Shown one piece after another: positions 24,258 through 30,329 of a DNA stretch of 37,061 nt (the stretch's first letter is position 1; every line of letters begins with the position of its first letter). Under the pieces are notes generated by a model that had not been told where the DNA came from, ran no database searches, and was given only the letters and a program-made list of their open reading frames with translations. A program made the position numbers and the translations under genes. Source of the DNA: a virus. The stretch lies in IMG/VR virus record IMGVR_UViG_3300021141_000029, positions 1 to 37,061 of that record, one strand, 5' to 3'.

Positions 24258-24512
24258 ATGTACACAATCGAAGCGAAAATGTCTAACGGCAAGAACGAAA
24301 CCTTTAACGACCTGACCGACCTTTTCAGGTGGTTGGCTCACTACAATCTGGAGCCAGACGAAAACGGCTGGACGGAACTAAACGAGTACTGTGAGAGGCG
24401 TGTGGCTTACGCGGTAGACGATGCACCTGAAGATCCATCTTGCGAAATGTTGGTACAGTGCCACATCCCCGGAGCAGCTCATAAGTTTATTACTGAATCC
24501 GAGGAAGTATGA
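24258..24512 (+). CDS. Unrecognised small protein (84 aa)
   Basis: ATG 24258 has GAGGGG about 6 bases upstream. The product is acidic and soluble (NETFNDLTDLFRWLAHYN, YAVDDAPEDPSCEM) with a mixed alpha/beta pattern. It is the first gene behind a paired-operator region and overlaps the excisionase-like gene by 4 bases (ATGA), so the two are co-translated. Possible roles are a regulator, a partner of the DNA-binding protein, or an anti-host factor. Codon use is less GC-biased than the structural genes. No family recognised. Confidence 0.6.
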   Translation: MYTIEAKMSNGKNETFNDLTDLFRWLAHYNLEPDENGWTELNEYCERRVAYAVDDAPEDPSCEMLVQCHIPGAAHKFITESEEV

Positions 24513-24691
24513 ATCTGCTTTCCACCAACGAAGCTGCCACCCGGCTGGGAATCACCCAGCGCCGAGTGGTGGCCTTAATCACCTCGGGCCGGTTGCCCAG
24601 CCAGCGTGTTGGCAAAATGCACGTGGTGCGGGAAAAGGACCTCAAGTTGGTCAAGGACAGACCGCCGGGGAGACCGGCCAAAGACAAGTAA
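24509..24691 (+). CDS. Excisionase-family / MerR-like HTH protein
   Basis: The 60-aa protein is nearly all one helix-turn-helix domain of the excisionase family. LLSTNEAATRLGITQRRVVAL forms the two helices, followed by ITSGRLPSQRVGKMHVVREKD as recognition and wing segment and a basic tail (RPPGRPAKDK). Such proteins bend att DNA to direct excision or act as small transcription regulators. It is coupled to the preceding gene through an ATGA overlap, and its operon is preceded by two inverted repeats that it or another regulator could bind. It lies about 2.4 kb from the integrase, so an excisionase role is possible but not certain. A bidirectional terminator follows. Confidence 0.7.
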   Translation: MNLLSTNEAATRLGITQRRVVALITSGRLPSQRVGKMHVVREKDLKLVKDRPPGRPAKDK

Positions 24692-24701
24692 AGTAAGGCA
24701 G

Positions 24702-24729
24702 AGGCCCGGGGGACTGATCCTCCGGGCCT
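24702..24729. terminator. Bidirectional terminator between convergent operons
   Basis: A 12-bp stem (AGGCCCGGGGGA, 24702-24713, with TCCTCCGGGCCT, 24718-24729, one G-T pair) closes a 4-base CTGA loop. It stands between the plus-strand excisionase gene (ends 24691) and the end of the minus-strand operon (24744). The T-tracts on both sides are weak. Confidence 0.65.
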
Positions 24730-24743
24730 TGCGGTTCTGTGAC

Positions 24744-25016
24744 CTATCTGTCCAAGTCCGCGTCAGCCTGAATGTCCAGACGCAAGTGCTTGGACATGTG
24801 CTTGACCACTCTGATTGCGATTATGCGTCCCTGCTGGCCTGTATAGATGCCATGCAGGACACCGTTCACGATGGCCTTCCACTTTTTGCGCGTCTTGCCA
24901 TCTGTCGGTGGGTCACCATACGGCAGCACGCTGCCTACGACCACGCCGTTGCACTCGATGTGAAACTCTTTGCCACCATGCGGACTGGGCCGCTTTTCCA
25001 CCTTGGACTCAATCAT
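24744..25016 (-). CDS. Unrecognised small protein (90 aa)
   Basis: On the minus strand, ATG 25016 is preferred because GAGG lies 5 bases upstream; a longer version from 25055 has no ribosome site and would overlap the upstream gene. The product is basic and beta-rich (KEFHIECNGVVVGSVLPYG, RKKWKAIVNGVLHGIYTGQ), ending in an acidic DIQADADLDR tail. It is the last gene of the sigma/exonuclease/PAPS-reductase operon, 7 bases after the previous stop. Function unknown. Confidence 0.6.
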   Translation of the reverse strand: MIESKVEKRPSPHGGKEFHIECNGVVVGSVLPYGDPPTDGKTRKKWKAIVNGVLHGIYTGQQGRIIAIRVVKHMSKHLRLDIQADADLDR

Positions 25017-25023
25017 TCTCGCC

Positions 25024-25851
25024 TCAATCTGTGCAGTGGCAGGGTAGTGTGTCATCGTCAGGGAAGCGGAACTCTTGTTGGGATTCCGCCATCTGGATCA
25101 ATCCGCGGTAGGAGGGTCGGTCTGAACGAAACCGGCCAATCTTGGCGGTGCCATCCTCCTTCCGCCCGATGGCCCGCTCTTCACGGCTGGCCCACCATTC
25201 CAAGGACCCCGCGTCTTCCTTGGCAATCCTCTGAATCTTGTCCCTTCCCTTCAGGAAGCAACCCACGCAGTTACCGAGTAGGCGGGGAATGCCAAGCCGG
25301 AATGGATGCTCTTGCCAGAAGCGTTCCACGTCCTCCAGGGTGTGGCGGGCATGGTACATGGGGCAATCGACCTCGTTGCGCCTACTGTTGGACTTGATCC
25401 GGGTCACCCGGTGCGGCTCGTCATAGCGCAGACCGACCACCTCGGTGTGCCCATCGTTAAACCCAAGGGTTTCTGCCCACCGATCAATGGTGCGAATCTT
25501 CAGTTCCACTGTGCAGAACCTAGTCACAGGGTTGGGCAGGTACTGCCGCTCCTCCACCAGGATGTCAAACGGCTCCCCGTTGCGGCTGGCGGTCTCGTAG
25601 GTGACCTCCACCCAAGACTTCTTGGGGCGGTACTCCAGCCAATGGACCTTGACTCCCCAGTTCTGCTCCACATCCCGGATGAATTCCAAGGTGGCAGGGT
25701 GTTCCAGACCGGTGTTGGCGAAGACCACCTTGATGTCGTCGGGCAGCGTTCCTCCATAAGCCCGCAAAACCTGCCACAGCATGAATCCGCTGGTGGCTCC
25801 ACCCGAGAACGAGATGATCCCGGGGGTGTCAATCCGGTAGTGGTCAATCAT
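25024..25851 (-). CDS. PAPS-reductase-family / adenine nucleotide alpha-hydrolase-like protein
   Basis: The 275-aa product has the family PP-loop SFSGGATSG (residues 14-22) that binds ATP or an adenylyl sulfate. It also shows the typical downstream blocks: FANTGLEHPATLEFI, VTRFCTVELKIRTIDRW, VGLRYDEPHRV, FRLGIP and LGNCVGCFLKGRDK. The Cys pair in GNCVGC, with the earlier FCT and DCP Cys, could hold a metal or Fe-S centre. ATG 25851 overlaps the exonuclease stop by 8 bases; an upstream extension reads as Arg/Gly-rich noise. Related phage proteins are often annotated CysH-like and are suspected in nucleic-acid thiolation or sulfur metabolism; the substrate here is unknown. It is co-transcribed with a sigma-like factor and YqaJ exonuclease. 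Confidence 0.8.
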   Translation of the reverse strand: MIDHYRIDTPGIISFSGGATSGFMLWQVLRAYGGTLPDDIKVVFANTGLEHPATLEFIRDVEQNWGVKVHWLEYRPKKSWVEVTYETASRNGEPFDILVEERQYLPNPVTRFCTVELKIRTIDRWAETLGFNDGHTEVVGLRYDEPHRVTRIKSNSRRNEVDCPMYHARHTLEDVERFWQEHPFRLGIPRLLGNCVGCFLKGRDKIQRIAKEDAGSLEWWASREERAIGRKEDGTAKIGRFRSDRPSYRGLIQMAESQQEFRFPDDDTLPCHCTD

Positions 25852-26407
25852 TCCACCACCCCCTTGCCCGCGCCGCCTGCCTAGCCTTGTCAAAAAGGTT
25901 TTCCTGCATGGCCGTGTCAGCATCCACCCGGACGATGGCGAGTTGCTCCTCATGGCGCGGAGTGTCAGGGAAAAACGAGGCGAACAGCATGGACTGATGA
26001 CCCATGACTAACATCTGCCAGTTCACCTGGGGACGGTAATAGTCTACCACCTCCCCACCTAAGGCCATCTCGTGGACCTTCCAGCTTGGGCACTTGATCT
26101 CGACGATGATCTTGTGGTCGTCACTGATACCGTCCAGACTCGCCCGCAAGAACTTGTACTGAGCGTGCTGGAAACACCCGGGGCGGATCCAGCACTGGGT
26201 CGTCTCAATGAACCTCATGCGGGCGGCGGGTTCCAGCGCGGTGCCCCTTGCCATGCGGGCGTTGGGGGCTTTCTCCATCTTCAGCTTCTTGAGCCCCCCG
26301 AAGAACCCGGCCATCTGGCAGGCATCACTGCTGCCGAAACCCTCGTCACGCCAACGGCTCCAAGCCTCACTGCCCTGCTCCAGACCCTTCAGTTCTTCAG
26401 CGTTCAT
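25844..26407 (-). CDS. YqaJ / lambda-exonuclease-like recombination nuclease
   Basis: The 187-aa protein carries the YqaJ exonuclease pattern. It begins with QGSEAWSRWRDEGFGSSDA (substrate loop and Ser-Ser), then ARGTALEPAARMRF with Glu59. Next come LRASLDGIS with Asp92, the E-x-K motif in VEIKCP (Glu103 and Lys105) and YRPQVNWQMLV with Gln127. These enzymes resect 5' strands of duplex ends so that an annealing protein can load; the RecT-like protein at 29126 is the likely partner. ATG 26407 is chosen because GGGAGG precedes it by 4 bases; it overlaps the sigma-like gene by 4 bases (ATGA). At 187 aa it is a little short for the family but contains all key residues. Confidence 0.85.
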   Translation of the reverse strand: MNAEELKGLEQGSEAWSRWRDEGFGSSDACQMAGFFGGLKKLKMEKAPNARMARGTALEPAARMRFIETTQCWIRPGCFQHAQYKFLRASLDGISDDHKIIVEIKCPSWKVHEMALGGEVVDYYRPQVNWQMLVMGHQSMLFASFFPDTPRHEEQLAIVRVDADTAMQENLFDKARQAARARGWWND

Positions 26408-27000
26408 GCTGCCTCCCATGTGATTCCGATTCGTCGAACCTTTTCGCGGAGACGATCCACCGCGTAGCAGACTGCCTGCCGGGACATGCCCACCTTGGCA
26501 CCGGTTTCGGTCATCGATAGCCCTGCCATCAGGTGTTTGCAGATCTTCTGATCACGTTTGCTGATGCCTGACATCACCCTTGCCACGGTTGCCCGGTCAT
26601 GCTCCCGGCGTACCCACCCGAAGTGGTCACCAGAGCAGGGAATGACGTTGGTCAGGTCCTCGATTGAGACGGTAGTGGAAGCGCGGCATTGGGCCTCCGA
26701 GTGACGCATGAGTTGCGTCCGAACTGCCCGTGCCTGCCACAGCAACCATGTGGTGAACGCACCCTTAGTCTTGTCGTACTTGTAGCCAGCGTGAACCACC
26801 CTGATGGTCAGCTCCGAAACGAACTCCTCAGGGCTGATACCCAGCGGTGGGCGAACCTTGTGGGCGGCCCAGAACAGCAATGCCGGTTGCCGCTGTAGTC
26901 TCTCCCGGACCCGTTGCCGCCCCCACTGCTTCTGGGCTTTCGTCGGCGCAGCTGCAACCTGGATTCCATCTAGACCTGTTTTTTCAGCACCCATCAGCAC
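26404..27000 (-). CDS. Sigma-70-family-like transcription factor
   Basis: The 198-aa product has the two-domain layout of a small sigma factor. A region-2-like block spans about residues 57-100 (PEEFVSELTIRVVHAGYKYD, KGAFTTWLLWQARAVRTQLMRH). A C-terminal HTH block resembling region 4 spans about 146-198 (ISKRDQKICKHLMAGLSMTE, TGAKVGMSRQAVCYAVDRL). GTG 27000 has AGGAA 7 bases upstream; ATG 26994 is the alternative. It would steer host RNA polymerase to phage promoters, probably late genes, or act as an HTH regulator if region 2 is not functional. It is the first gene of the leftward operon, and its upstream region is shared with the divergent integrase and contains GTTGACAAG and a TGACA/TGTCA inverted repeat. 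Confidence 0.7.
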   Translation of the reverse strand: MLMGAEKTGLDGIQVAAAPTKAQKQWGRQRVRERLQRQPALLFWAAHKVRPPLGISPEEFVSELTIRVVHAGYKYDKTKGAFTTWLLWQARAVRTQLMRHSEAQCRASTTVSIEDLTNVIPCSGDHFGWVRREHDRATVARVMSGISKRDQKICKHLMAGLSMTETGAKVGMSRQAVCYAVDRLREKVRRIGITWEAA

Positions 27001-27116
27001 ACCCGGATTCCTGTTGTTTTCCGTACCAGCAACCCAAACTACCCCCCTGCCGCCGGGTTGACAAGATGACAATATGTCACTGGGATACTTGCTCACACCC
27101 AAACGGAGGAGACCCG

Positions 27117-27986
27117 ATGACTATTAGGGAATTGTTGACCCGGATGCTGGCGGATAGGACTGACCTGAGAAGGACCACCAGGATCAGCTACCGGGTGGAA
27201 CTCCAACGGCTGGCCGACCTGTTCGATGTGGAACCTGAAACCCTGACCGCACCCAAGTTGGAGCGTTGGGCTGGCTCAAACCAGCTACGCCGCCGCACCC
27301 TGAAGACCCTGAAGAGCTTGCTGAACTGGGCGATGCGAGTCGGGCTGGTTGGGGCAAACCCGGTGGCTCCATGCAAGGGGCCCAAGGTCAAAACCTTGAC
27401 CAATCGCCCAGGCATTCACCGCGCATTGGAACTGCCCGCAGCATTCAGTAAGCCACGGGACAGGGCCCTCGTCACCTTCCTGCTTGATTCAGGCCTGAGG
27501 ATCCGCGAGGCATTGGGCCTAACATGGGACCGGGTGGACCTAACCAACCGCTCGGTGTTGGTGGACAGGGCGTTGGACACCCTGGGCCAGTTCCAAGGGC
27601 TCAAGGTGGATGGCGCCGAAAGGGACTTGATCTTGTCCGCCCGGACGGTGGCACTTCTGCGGGATATCCAGCCAAAGCTGAACCGCGGACCGGTGTTCCG
27701 CAACCGATTCGGTGGTCACCTCGATGCCCACAACTGGCACTGTCGGGCTTGGAAACCCGCCCTCCAACGGGCCGGGATATACCTCAGAATCCACGATCTA
27801 CGCCATGCCTGTGCCAGCCTCTTGCTTGAGGCGGGCTTGCCCATTGCCGCAGTCCAGCAACGCCTAGGACACTCCTCCATCGAAACCACCATGCGCCACT
27901 ACGCCCGCAGGTCGGCCAAGTTGAGCCGGGATGCCGCGTCCGCCATGGATGGGATTCTGGGTGGCCTAGGCAACACGGATTCCTGA
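27117..27986 (+). CDS. int: Tyrosine recombinase (integrase)
   Basis: The 289-aa protein starts at ATG 27117 behind GGAGGAG; the frame is open upstream but that part is not coding-like. Residues 1-90 form the core-binding (SAM-like) domain. The catalytic domain shows Arg128 in SGLRIREALGL, His226 and Arg229 in HDLRHA, His252 in RLGHSS and the nucleophile Tyr262 in MRHYAR; Lys is probably in the GLKVDGAERD beta hairpin. It integrates phage DNA at a host att site; the tRNA-Arg fragment and CCGGACAC repeats just downstream are the likely attP. No large N-terminal arm-binding domain is visible, so arm recognition may be limited or use the first ~30 residues. A terminator follows 82 bases after the stop. 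Confidence 0.9.
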   Translation: MTIRELLTRMLADRTDLRRTTRISYRVELQRLADLFDVEPETLTAPKLERWAGSNQLRRRTLKTLKSLLNWAMRVGLVGANPVAPCKGPKVKTLTNRPGIHRALELPAAFSKPRDRALVTFLLDSGLRIREALGLTWDRVDLTNRSVLVDRALDTLGQFQGLKVDGAERDLILSARTVALLRDIQPKLNRGPVFRNRFGGHLDAHNWHCRAWKPALQRAGIYLRIHDLRHACASLLLEAGLPIAAVQQRLGHSSIETTMRHYARRSAKLSRDAASAMDGILGGLGNTDS

Positions 27987-28010
27987 TACCAAGCCAACTG
28001 GTACGCCTGT

Positions 28011-28061
28011 CCGGACACCCTCACCGGACACCCGGACACAACCGGACACGATATCGGACGC
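28011..28061 (+). repeat. CCGGACAC direct repeats (candidate integrase arm sites)
   Basis: CCGGACAC occurs at 28011-28018, 28024-28031, 28032-28039 and 28042-28049, with a degenerate TCGGACGC at 28054-28061. They lie between the integrase stop and its terminator, on the integrase side of the tRNA fragment, where arm-type or excisionase sites of an attP would be expected. Confidence 0.6.
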
Positions 28062-28068
28062 TATACCA

Positions 28069-28093
28069 CGCCGGGGCCTTCCCTGGCGTTTTT
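28069..28093 (+). terminator. Rho-independent terminator of the integrase gene
   Basis: CGCCGGGG (28069-28076) pairs with CCCTGGCG (28081-28088), one G-T pair, around a CCTT tetraloop. TTTTT (28089-28093) follows. Confidence 0.85.
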
Positions 28094-28168
28094 GCGTTCT
28101 AAGCCACGCAGAGTGCAAAGTGGTACGATCCGTCACCTTGGGGCGCAAAAGCCCGCCAGAACGCAAAA
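28090..28168. repeat. 11-bp perfect inverted repeat
   Basis: TTTTGCGTTCT (28090-28100) is the exact reverse complement of AGAACGCAAAA (28158-28168), 57 bases apart. The left arm overlaps the T-run of the integrase terminator. It may be a protein-binding pair in the attP region or a long-range RNA stem; no gene lies between the arms. Confidence 0.6.
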
Positions 28169-28292
28169 TAGGGGCCATTCTGGCCATGCTGGTGTCTGTT
28201 GGTCTGAATGAGGTGGTCAAACGAGGGACTAGAAGGTCCGGTGACCAGTTACGCTGGAAACAAAGCTACTTGCATCACATGTAAGCATCTTG

Positions 28293-28331
28293 TCCGAAGA
28301 CCGATGCTCTGTCCAGTTGAGCTACGGGTGC
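28293..28331 (-). other. 5' half of a tRNA-Arg(UCG), probable attP core
   Basis: Read on the minus strand, 28331 to 28293 reproduces a tRNA from position 1 to 38. It contains acceptor strand GCACCCG, TA, D-stem GCTC/GAGC with an AACTGGACA loop, A26, anticodon stem strand TCGGT, and loop CTTCGGA with anticodon UCG. After the loop the sequence no longer pairs (CAAGA where ACCGA is needed), and no T-loop or 3' acceptor strand follows, so it is not a working tRNA. Identity that stops at the anticodon loop is the mark of a tyrosine-integrase crossover. The integrase gene ends 306 bases away. Phages normally carry the 3' half; here it is the 5' half. Confidence 0.7.
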
Positions 28332-28692
28332 GTATATCAGTTCTACCACATCACCGCATATCGTGCAAGACCTTCTGGAGGTGACGGGATGCCGGGTTGC
28401 AGCCCCCTCCTCCCCTGCACCCCTCCACCCTGTGGGATGTGTCGGGTTGGTCGGTTATGGGGTTTTTCCTGCCGCCGAAAAATGGTGGTGGTGGTTAACC
28501 GGCCAGGCGTACCGGTGTACCAACCGCACTGCTGAATCGTTTGTGCAAACCCATTACTGCTGATCGCCAAGTCTCCTCAGGGTGGTGGGTAACTGACCTC
28601 CATACCCGTCAGTGCTACATGAACTACTAACGTAGTTCATGATGAATAGTACACGCCCGCGCATGCGTAAGCACACGCCGTGCCAAATGGAC
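28332..28692. other. Noncoding interval downstream of the att site
   Basis: No credible gene is seen in these 360 bases; short open frames on both strands have poor composition and no ribosome sites. The interval contains C-rich and GGTGGTGGTGG tracts, a perfect palindrome at 28618-28641 and a CGCATGCG palindrome near 28660. It probably serves as attP arm DNA and as downstream DNA of the minus-strand RHH gene. Confidence 0.5.
28618..28641. promoter_or_regulatory. Perfect 10-bp-arm palindrome
   Basis: CATGAACTAC (28618-28627) and GTAGTTCATG (28632-28641) are exact reverse complements around TAAC. The symmetry and arm length fit an operator for a dimeric regulator or a recombinase-type site. 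It lies 52 bases beyond the 3' end of the RHH gene. Confidence 0.55.
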
Positions 28693-28935
28693 CTACTTGC
28701 CCTTAGCTGCCTTTAGCTTTGCCTGGAACCGGCGCTGCATCTCGTTGATGCGGTCAGTGACGAGTGGTAGCTGCTCGGTGCAGAATTCCATCACCGCTTG
28801 GATGGCCAACTCCTTCTCGGTTTTGCCCAACGCCATCGCCACCATGTTCAGCAGCTCCTTGGACTCAAGGTCCAACCTGACCGTCAGGTTAACGTCCCTC
28901 GGATCGCCTGACTTATCTACCTTGCCCTTGCTCAC
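28693..28935 (-). CDS. Ribbon-helix-helix regulator (80 aa)
   Basis: On the minus strand GTG 28935 has GGGAGG about 6 bases upstream; longer versions lack a site. After a basic start (SKGKVDKSGD) the sequence VNLTVRLDLESKELLNMVAMAL forms the beta strand and first helix of a ribbon-helix-helix fold. GKTEKELAIQAVMEFC forms the second helix. The C-terminal ~30 residues form another helix (LVTDRINEMQRRFQAKLKAAKGK). RHH dimers bind palindromic operators through the strand. The gene is divergent from the RecT-like operon, and the space between holds two palindromes, so it could repress both itself and the early operon. Identity as repressor is inferred; the fold is probable. Confidence 0.65.
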   Translation of the reverse strand: MSKGKVDKSGDPRDVNLTVRLDLESKELLNMVAMALGKTEKELAIQAVMEFCTEQLPLVTDRINEMQRRFQAKLKAAKGK

Positions 28936-28994
28936 ATTCAGCCTCCCTAGAAGGTGTCTTCGGAAATCCAACCCTGTCACCAGCTTACAGCGAA

Positions 28995-29081
28995 ACTTGA
29001 CAGGTTGACAAGTCACGGCTTGCAAACCTGCCTGCCTGAACCCAGAATCCTGTGACCACCTGTACCCAGTCACCGTGACTG
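28995..29081. promoter_or_regulatory. Divergent regulatory region with two palindromes
   Basis: ACTTGACAGGTTGACAAGT (28995-29013) is an imperfect palindrome (7 of 9 pairs) containing GTTGACAAG, which recurs upstream of the integrase and of the 36412 gene. CAGTCAC/GTGACTG (29067-29081) is a perfect 7-bp inverted repeat with a single central C. They lie between the RHH gene and the RecT-like gene and are likely operators; TTGACA at 29005-29010 could be a -35 element. Confidence 0.5.
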
Positions 29082-29125
29082 AATACGCCGGTTGGTACGC
29101 TAGTGAACATGTTTGGGAAAAAAAT

Positions 29126-29776
29126 ATGAATCAACCTGTCACCACGGATTTGGCCATCGTGCCGAGTCCGCAACCGAGTAACCAGGAGTCGAAACCGGCT
29201 CCTACCGCCAACGAGCTAGTCGCGGCCAACGCAGTCAAGAGCGGCATGTACAAGGGCCTGACGGTCAGCACGGCCCTGATGATTCTGCAAATGGCCGAGG
29301 AGCTTCAGATTCCTGCCGCCCAAGCCCTTGGCAGCATCCACATCGTGCAGGGCAAGCTGGTGCTGTCTGCCACCCTGCTGGGTGCGTTGGTGCAGCGTTC
29401 AGGGAGCTTTGACTACCGGGTCACAGAAAACACGGACAAGGCCGCCGAGGTGGAAATCTTGCGCCGGGTGGATGGTGCGTGGGCATCGGTTGGCAAATTC
29501 CGGTTCAGCATTGAGATGGCCAAGCGGGCTGAGTTGCTTGGCAAGTCCGTCTGGAAACAGTACCCCGAGGCGATGCTGTTCTCGCGGGCCCTGACCGCAG
29601 CAATCCGCATGTTCGCGCCTTCACTCACAGTGGTCGCCTGCTACACGCCTGAGGAGGCTGAGACATTTGACAGCCCGCAGCGTTTTGGTGGTCAACAACC
29701 CACCCGTCGCATGACGGAATCAGAAGCGGGCCAGATGGCCAGCATGGTCAACGGCGTGCGTGAGGCCAACTCCTAA
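29126..29776 (+). CDS. RecT-like single-strand annealing protein
   Basis: The 216-aa protein starts at ATG 29126, preceded by TGGGA. It resembles a branch of the RecT/Red-beta superfamily. Central blocks include GMYKGLTVSTALMILQMAEEL, PAAQALGSIHIVQGKLVLSA (typical 'known from phage recombinases' beta-hairpin) and TLLGALVQRSGSFDYRVTE. Later come VWKQYPEAMLFSRALTAAIR, with the invariant-looking W-x-x-(Y)P-x-x-M-x-x-(A/S)RA, and VVACYTPEEAE. Such proteins anneal complementary single strands made by a 5'-3' exonuclease; the YqaJ nuclease at 25844-26407 is the natural partner. It heads the rightward early operon, behind palindromic operators, and is followed by a large hairpin. Confidence 0.75.
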   Translation: MNQPVTTDLAIVPSPQPSNQESKPAPTANELVAANAVKSGMYKGLTVSTALMILQMAEELQIPAAQALGSIHIVQGKLVLSATLLGALVQRSGSFDYRVTENTDKAAEVEILRRVDGAWASVGKFRFSIEMAKRAELLGKSVWKQYPEAMLFSRALTAAIRMFAPSLTVVACYTPEEAETFDSPQRFGGQQPTRRMTESEAGQMASMVNGVREANS

Positions 29777-29779
29777 TCC

Positions 29780-29840
29780 ACCAACGGGTCAGGAGGTTGG
29801 GGCCGCTCACCCCTACCACTTCACATCCTGACCCGTTGGT
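29780..29840 (+). other. Long hairpin with 15-bp perfect stem
   Basis: ACCAACGGGTCAGGA (29780-29794) pairs exactly with TCCTGACCCGTTGGT (29826-29840). Inside, GGT-T-GGGG (29795-29802) pairs with CCCC-T-ACC (29810-29817) around a T-T mismatch. It lies between the annealing-protein gene and the next gene, with no T-run, so it is more likely an RNA processing or stability element, attenuator or protein site than a plain terminator. Confidence 0.65.
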
Positions 29841-29885
29841 CCCCGAGCTTTCTCGTCATCACATCAATCACAGGAATGGACACCT

Positions 29886-30329
29886 ATGTCTCTAAGCATC
29901 GGATATCACCGCGCAAAGATCATGACCACCGCAGTTGCGGTACGCAACGACTCACGATGGGTCGAACTAGAAGTGTTCACGGAAGGTGGTGAACAGGTGC
30001 TGGTGAAGCTGTACCTCACCCAGCGTGCCCTGCCGTGGACCCAGCAGAAGTTGGAGCGTCTTGGCTTCAAGGATTCGTTGGCCAGCATTGCAGGCAACCG
30101 CTCCATGCTTACCGGTCTGGTCGTGGACCTGCGGGCAAAGGAGGGCAAATCCCCACGCAACGATGGTGGGTTCTGGCCTGAGTACGAGGTCTACCTGCCG
30201 AAGTCAAAGGCAACAGCCCCTGCTCAGGACCTGCCTGATGGTGAGCTACCCACCGAGGGTCGCTTGACTGAGGCGCAACTGGGAGCCCTGGAGGACGAGG
30301 TTGGCGGGTTTGACTGGGGGGTCAAATGA
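29886..30329 (+). CDS. Unrecognised early protein, possibly ssDNA-binding (147 aa)
   Basis: The N-terminal ~100 residues are beta-rich (RWVELEVFTEGGEQVLVKLYL, SMLTGLVVDLRAK, WPEYEVYLPK). A Pro-rich linker and an acidic C-terminus follow, ending in EDEVGGFDWGVK. An OB-like beta domain with an acidic, aromatic-containing tail would suit a single-stranded DNA binding protein acting with the annealing protein before it, but I do not recognise a family. AGGA lies upstream of ATG 29886. It overlaps the next gene by 4 bases (ATGA). Confidence 0.55.
   Translation: MSLSIGYHRAKIMTTAVAVRNDSRWVELEVFTEGGEQVLVKLYLTQRALPWTQQKLERLGFKDSLASIAGNRSMLTGLVVDLRAKEGKSPRNDGGFWPEYEVYLPKSKATAPAQDLPDGELPTEGRLTEAQLGALEDEVGGFDWGVK

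Noticed and set aside
28255-28331. A complete phage tRNA-Arg
   Set aside because: The anticodon 3' strand, T-arm and acceptor 3' strand are missing, so only a tRNA 5' half is present.
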